A stretch of DNA of 64,000 nt, taken from Nocardia transvalensis. Its GTDB lineage: Bacteria > Actinomycetota > Actinomycetes > Mycobacteriales > Mycobacteriaceae. The notes below the pieces were generated by a model, which saw only the letters and a program-made list of their open reading frames with translations, had not been told where the DNA came from and did no database searches. The stretch's first letter is position 1. Each line of letters starts with the position of its first letter. The translations under genes and the position numbers were made by a program. The stretch is taken from assembly GCF_015477765.1 (NCBI RefSeq), contig NZ_JADLQQ010000003.1, forward strand, positions 496,001 through 560,000. Direction: 5' to 3'. Shown here piece by piece: positions 62,678 through 64,000 of the stretch.

Positions 62678-62712
62678 GCGGCTCCCCCGGATTCGCATCC
62701 AGGGGAGCCGCT
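62677..62712. terminator. hairpin terminator between convergent genes
   Basis: An 11-base perfect stem AGCGGCTCCCC/GGGGAGCCGCT starts on the last base of the flippase stop codon and ends 16 bases before the stop of the convergent DUF3068 gene. It can serve both; there is no T tract. Confidence 0.7.
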
Positions 62713-62727
62713 CGGGGCAAGCCAGGT

Positions 62728-63858
62728 CTACAAATTCTTGCCGAGGTTGATCTGCTGGGTGGGCTGGTCGTCGGCGGCCGGTTGGTTGGGCTGCGTCGGC
62801 GTGCGCTTGCGCACGACCCGGCCGGGCTTGTCGTCGCCGCCGCCGATCAGGCCCAGCACAATGCCGACGATCAGGGCGATCGCACCGACGACGCCGAGGA
62901 CGATGGGCAGCGTGCGGCTATAGAGCGACAGCTCGTCGGAGTACTTCTTGGCCTCGGCGATCTGCGAATCCACCGTCTTGGCGTCGAACACCAGGTTCGA
63001 CTTCAGCGCGGTGACCTCGGGCTTCTCGGCGGTGCGCGCGTAGTACAGGTGCAGCTGCTCGGCGCCCTTGATGACGGTGCCGGTCTTCGGCTCCACCCAC
63101 AGATCCCGGACGTTGCTGTAGAAGCGAGACATCGTCACGTTGGCGTCGCCGCCCTCCACACCCCACTTCGAGGCGGGCAGGGTCAGCTTGTTGGTGGGTG
63201 CGTTGACCACCTTCGACAGGTCGGTCGCGGGAATCTGCTGCCGGAAGTGGTAGACCTTCAGATCGTTGATCTCGGTCTCCTCCACGAACTGGACATCGAA
63301 CGACTTGCGCACGTTGATATCGAAGTACGGGTAGGTCTTCTTCTCGGTGCCGATCGGGAACCGGTACTGCAGCCCGGTGTGCTGCACCGGGTCGGCGACG
63401 CTCTGACCCTTGTTGTTGACGGTGGCCGCGACCGACCCGTTGGGATCGGTGTCGACCGGCATACCGTTCTTGCGGTCGATGGTCACCCGGTCGATGGTGG
63501 CGGTCAGCAGGCCGGTGTCGCCCTGCTTATCGATGCGCCGCAATGTCGAGCCGGCCTGAATGGTCATATCGGTCTTGTTGGACGGGTCCTCGACGGTGAG
63601 GAAACGCTGCGAGATCAGCGAGACGTTCTGATCCACCTTCGCCGGACCGTCCCCGGAGGTCAGGCTCTTGGAGTCCAGCACCTCGCTCGGAGCATTCGGG
63701 TTGTTCGTTGCGATGGTGGTGATTTCGAGGTCGAGGGGAGTCTTGGCCAACTGGCCCACCGCATAGGTCGGGATCAGCAGCGCCGCGACGATCAACAGCG
63801 TGCCCAGTCCTACGAGCAGGCAGGCCACCGTCCTTTTGGTACCGGCACCGAGTGCCAT
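62728..63858 (-). CDS. DUF3068 domain protein (Rv0227c-like)
   Basis: Protein of 376 residues, DUF3068 (annotated elsewhere as PorA-family porin). One N-terminal helix (VACLLVGLGTLLIVAALLIPTYAVGQ) precedes an extracytoplasmic beta-rich domain (residues 40-330) with FPIGTEKKTYPYFDINVRKSFDVQFV and VTMSRFYSNVRDLWVEPKTGTVIKGAEQLHLYY, and a C-terminal helix (LPIVLGVVGAIALIVGIVLGLIGG) with a basic tail. Topology: two helices with the middle outside. ATG at 63858 has GAGGAGAG upstream. Last member of the Rv0224c-Rv0227c-like order. Role in envelope maintenance likely; porin function not shown. 63859-64000 is non-coding and may hold its promoter. Confidence 0.9.
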   Translation of the reverse strand: MALGAGTKRTVACLLVGLGTLLIVAALLIPTYAVGQLAKTPLDLEITTIATNNPNAPSEVLDSKSLTSGDGPAKVDQNVSLISQRFLTVEDPSNKTDMTIQAGSTLRRIDKQGDTGLLTATIDRVTIDRKNGMPVDTDPNGSVAATVNNKGQSVADPVQHTGLQYRFPIGTEKKTYPYFDINVRKSFDVQFVEETEINDLKVYHFRQQIPATDLSKVVNAPTNKLTLPASKWGVEGGDANVTMSRFYSNVRDLWVEPKTGTVIKGAEQLHLYYARTAEKPEVTALKSNLVFDAKTVDSQIAEAKKYSDELSLYSRTLPIVLGVVGAIALIVGIVLGLIGGGDDKPGRVVRKRTPTQPNQPAADDQPTQQINLGKNL

Positions 63859-64000
63859 GCAAACTCTCCTCGTCGTCCAAACAGGTCGTTCCGGGCGAAC
63901 TCTGCCGCCAAACAGCGTTCGTGAGCCCCGACACTAACAGTCCGATGCCCGACCTTGCCGAGCTGAGGCCGGAAAAACATTCCGCGCGGACCGGGAATGT

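Overview
The window is GC-rich actinobacterial chromosome, most likely Nocardia or a close mycolic-acid-making relative in the Mycobacteriales. The main evidence is a block whose gene order I recognise from Mycobacterium tuberculosis Rv0205-Rv0211: an AI-2E family permease (41187), mmpL3 (44268-47321), a NYN-domain gene, trmB, a two-gene GTPase-like unit (50801-53429) and pckG (53665-55497). A second block at the right end matches Rv0224c-Rv0227c (56445-63858). A sigL-rslA pair, an lpqY-sugA-sugB sugar importer and glucosylglycerate hydrolase fit the same group. I saw no rRNA, tRNA, CRISPR array, insertion sequence, integrase or phage gene. All homology statements come from memory of the families, not from a search.

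Layout. 1-3150: trehalose-type ABC importer on the minus strand, running off the left edge. 3265-6718: a DUF2786/metallohydrolase pair, an SDR and menC. 6828-8599: thiolase divergent from an HxlR-type regulator with a palindrome between them. 8832-9914: lone MalK/SugC/UgpC-type ATPase. 10111-13499: flavin monooxygenase-like enzyme and a two-gene polar amino acid ABC system whose binding protein is fused to its permease. 13590-17183: histidine-rich protein, GH25 lysozyme, glucosylglycerate hydrolase, SDR. 17429-21885: leuS, SdpI-like protein, HAD phosphatase, cupin. 22031-24414: antibiotic-type ABC exporter and an EXLDI protein. 24659-25352: wrecked HisC/Pat aminotransferase pseudogene. 25425-27822: sigL-rslA, YqgE, GNAT. 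27955-32217: secreted S33 peptidase, glycerate kinase, HxlR regulator divergent from an imine-reductase-like enzyme. 32245-34254: second ABC exporter with a small HTH gene. 34689-40903: aroQ, unknown gene, a penicillin-binding-protein relative lacking its catalytic motifs, DUF3054, a flippase-like membrane protein, class III adenylate cyclase. 41187-55497: the Rv0205-Rv0211-like block. 55753-56429: two small unknown genes. 56445-63858: methyltransferase, glycosyltransferase, VOC protein, large membrane protein, flippase-like protein, DUF3068 protein.

How the genes work together. Two themes recur. The first is envelope building: MmpL3 exports trehalose monomycolate, the importer at the left edge probably recycles trehalose, and the 56445-63858 block looks like envelope glycan or lipid assembly. 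The second is compatible solutes and carbon: glucosylglycerate hydrolase would release glycerate, which the glycerate kinase at 29632 could phosphorylate, with PEP carboxykinase serving gluconeogenesis.

The most unusual structural feature is a set of four short tandem-repeat arrays (units 22-25 bp, at 13929, 17208, 31228 and 34367). In each, the repeated unit contains one arm of an adjacent perfect hairpin. A 77-bp duplication at 41033-41190 makes two GTGA-coupled 26-codon mini-ORFs in front of the AI-2E gene, and a 74-bp nested palindrome sits in frame inside the flippase gene at 62000-62073.
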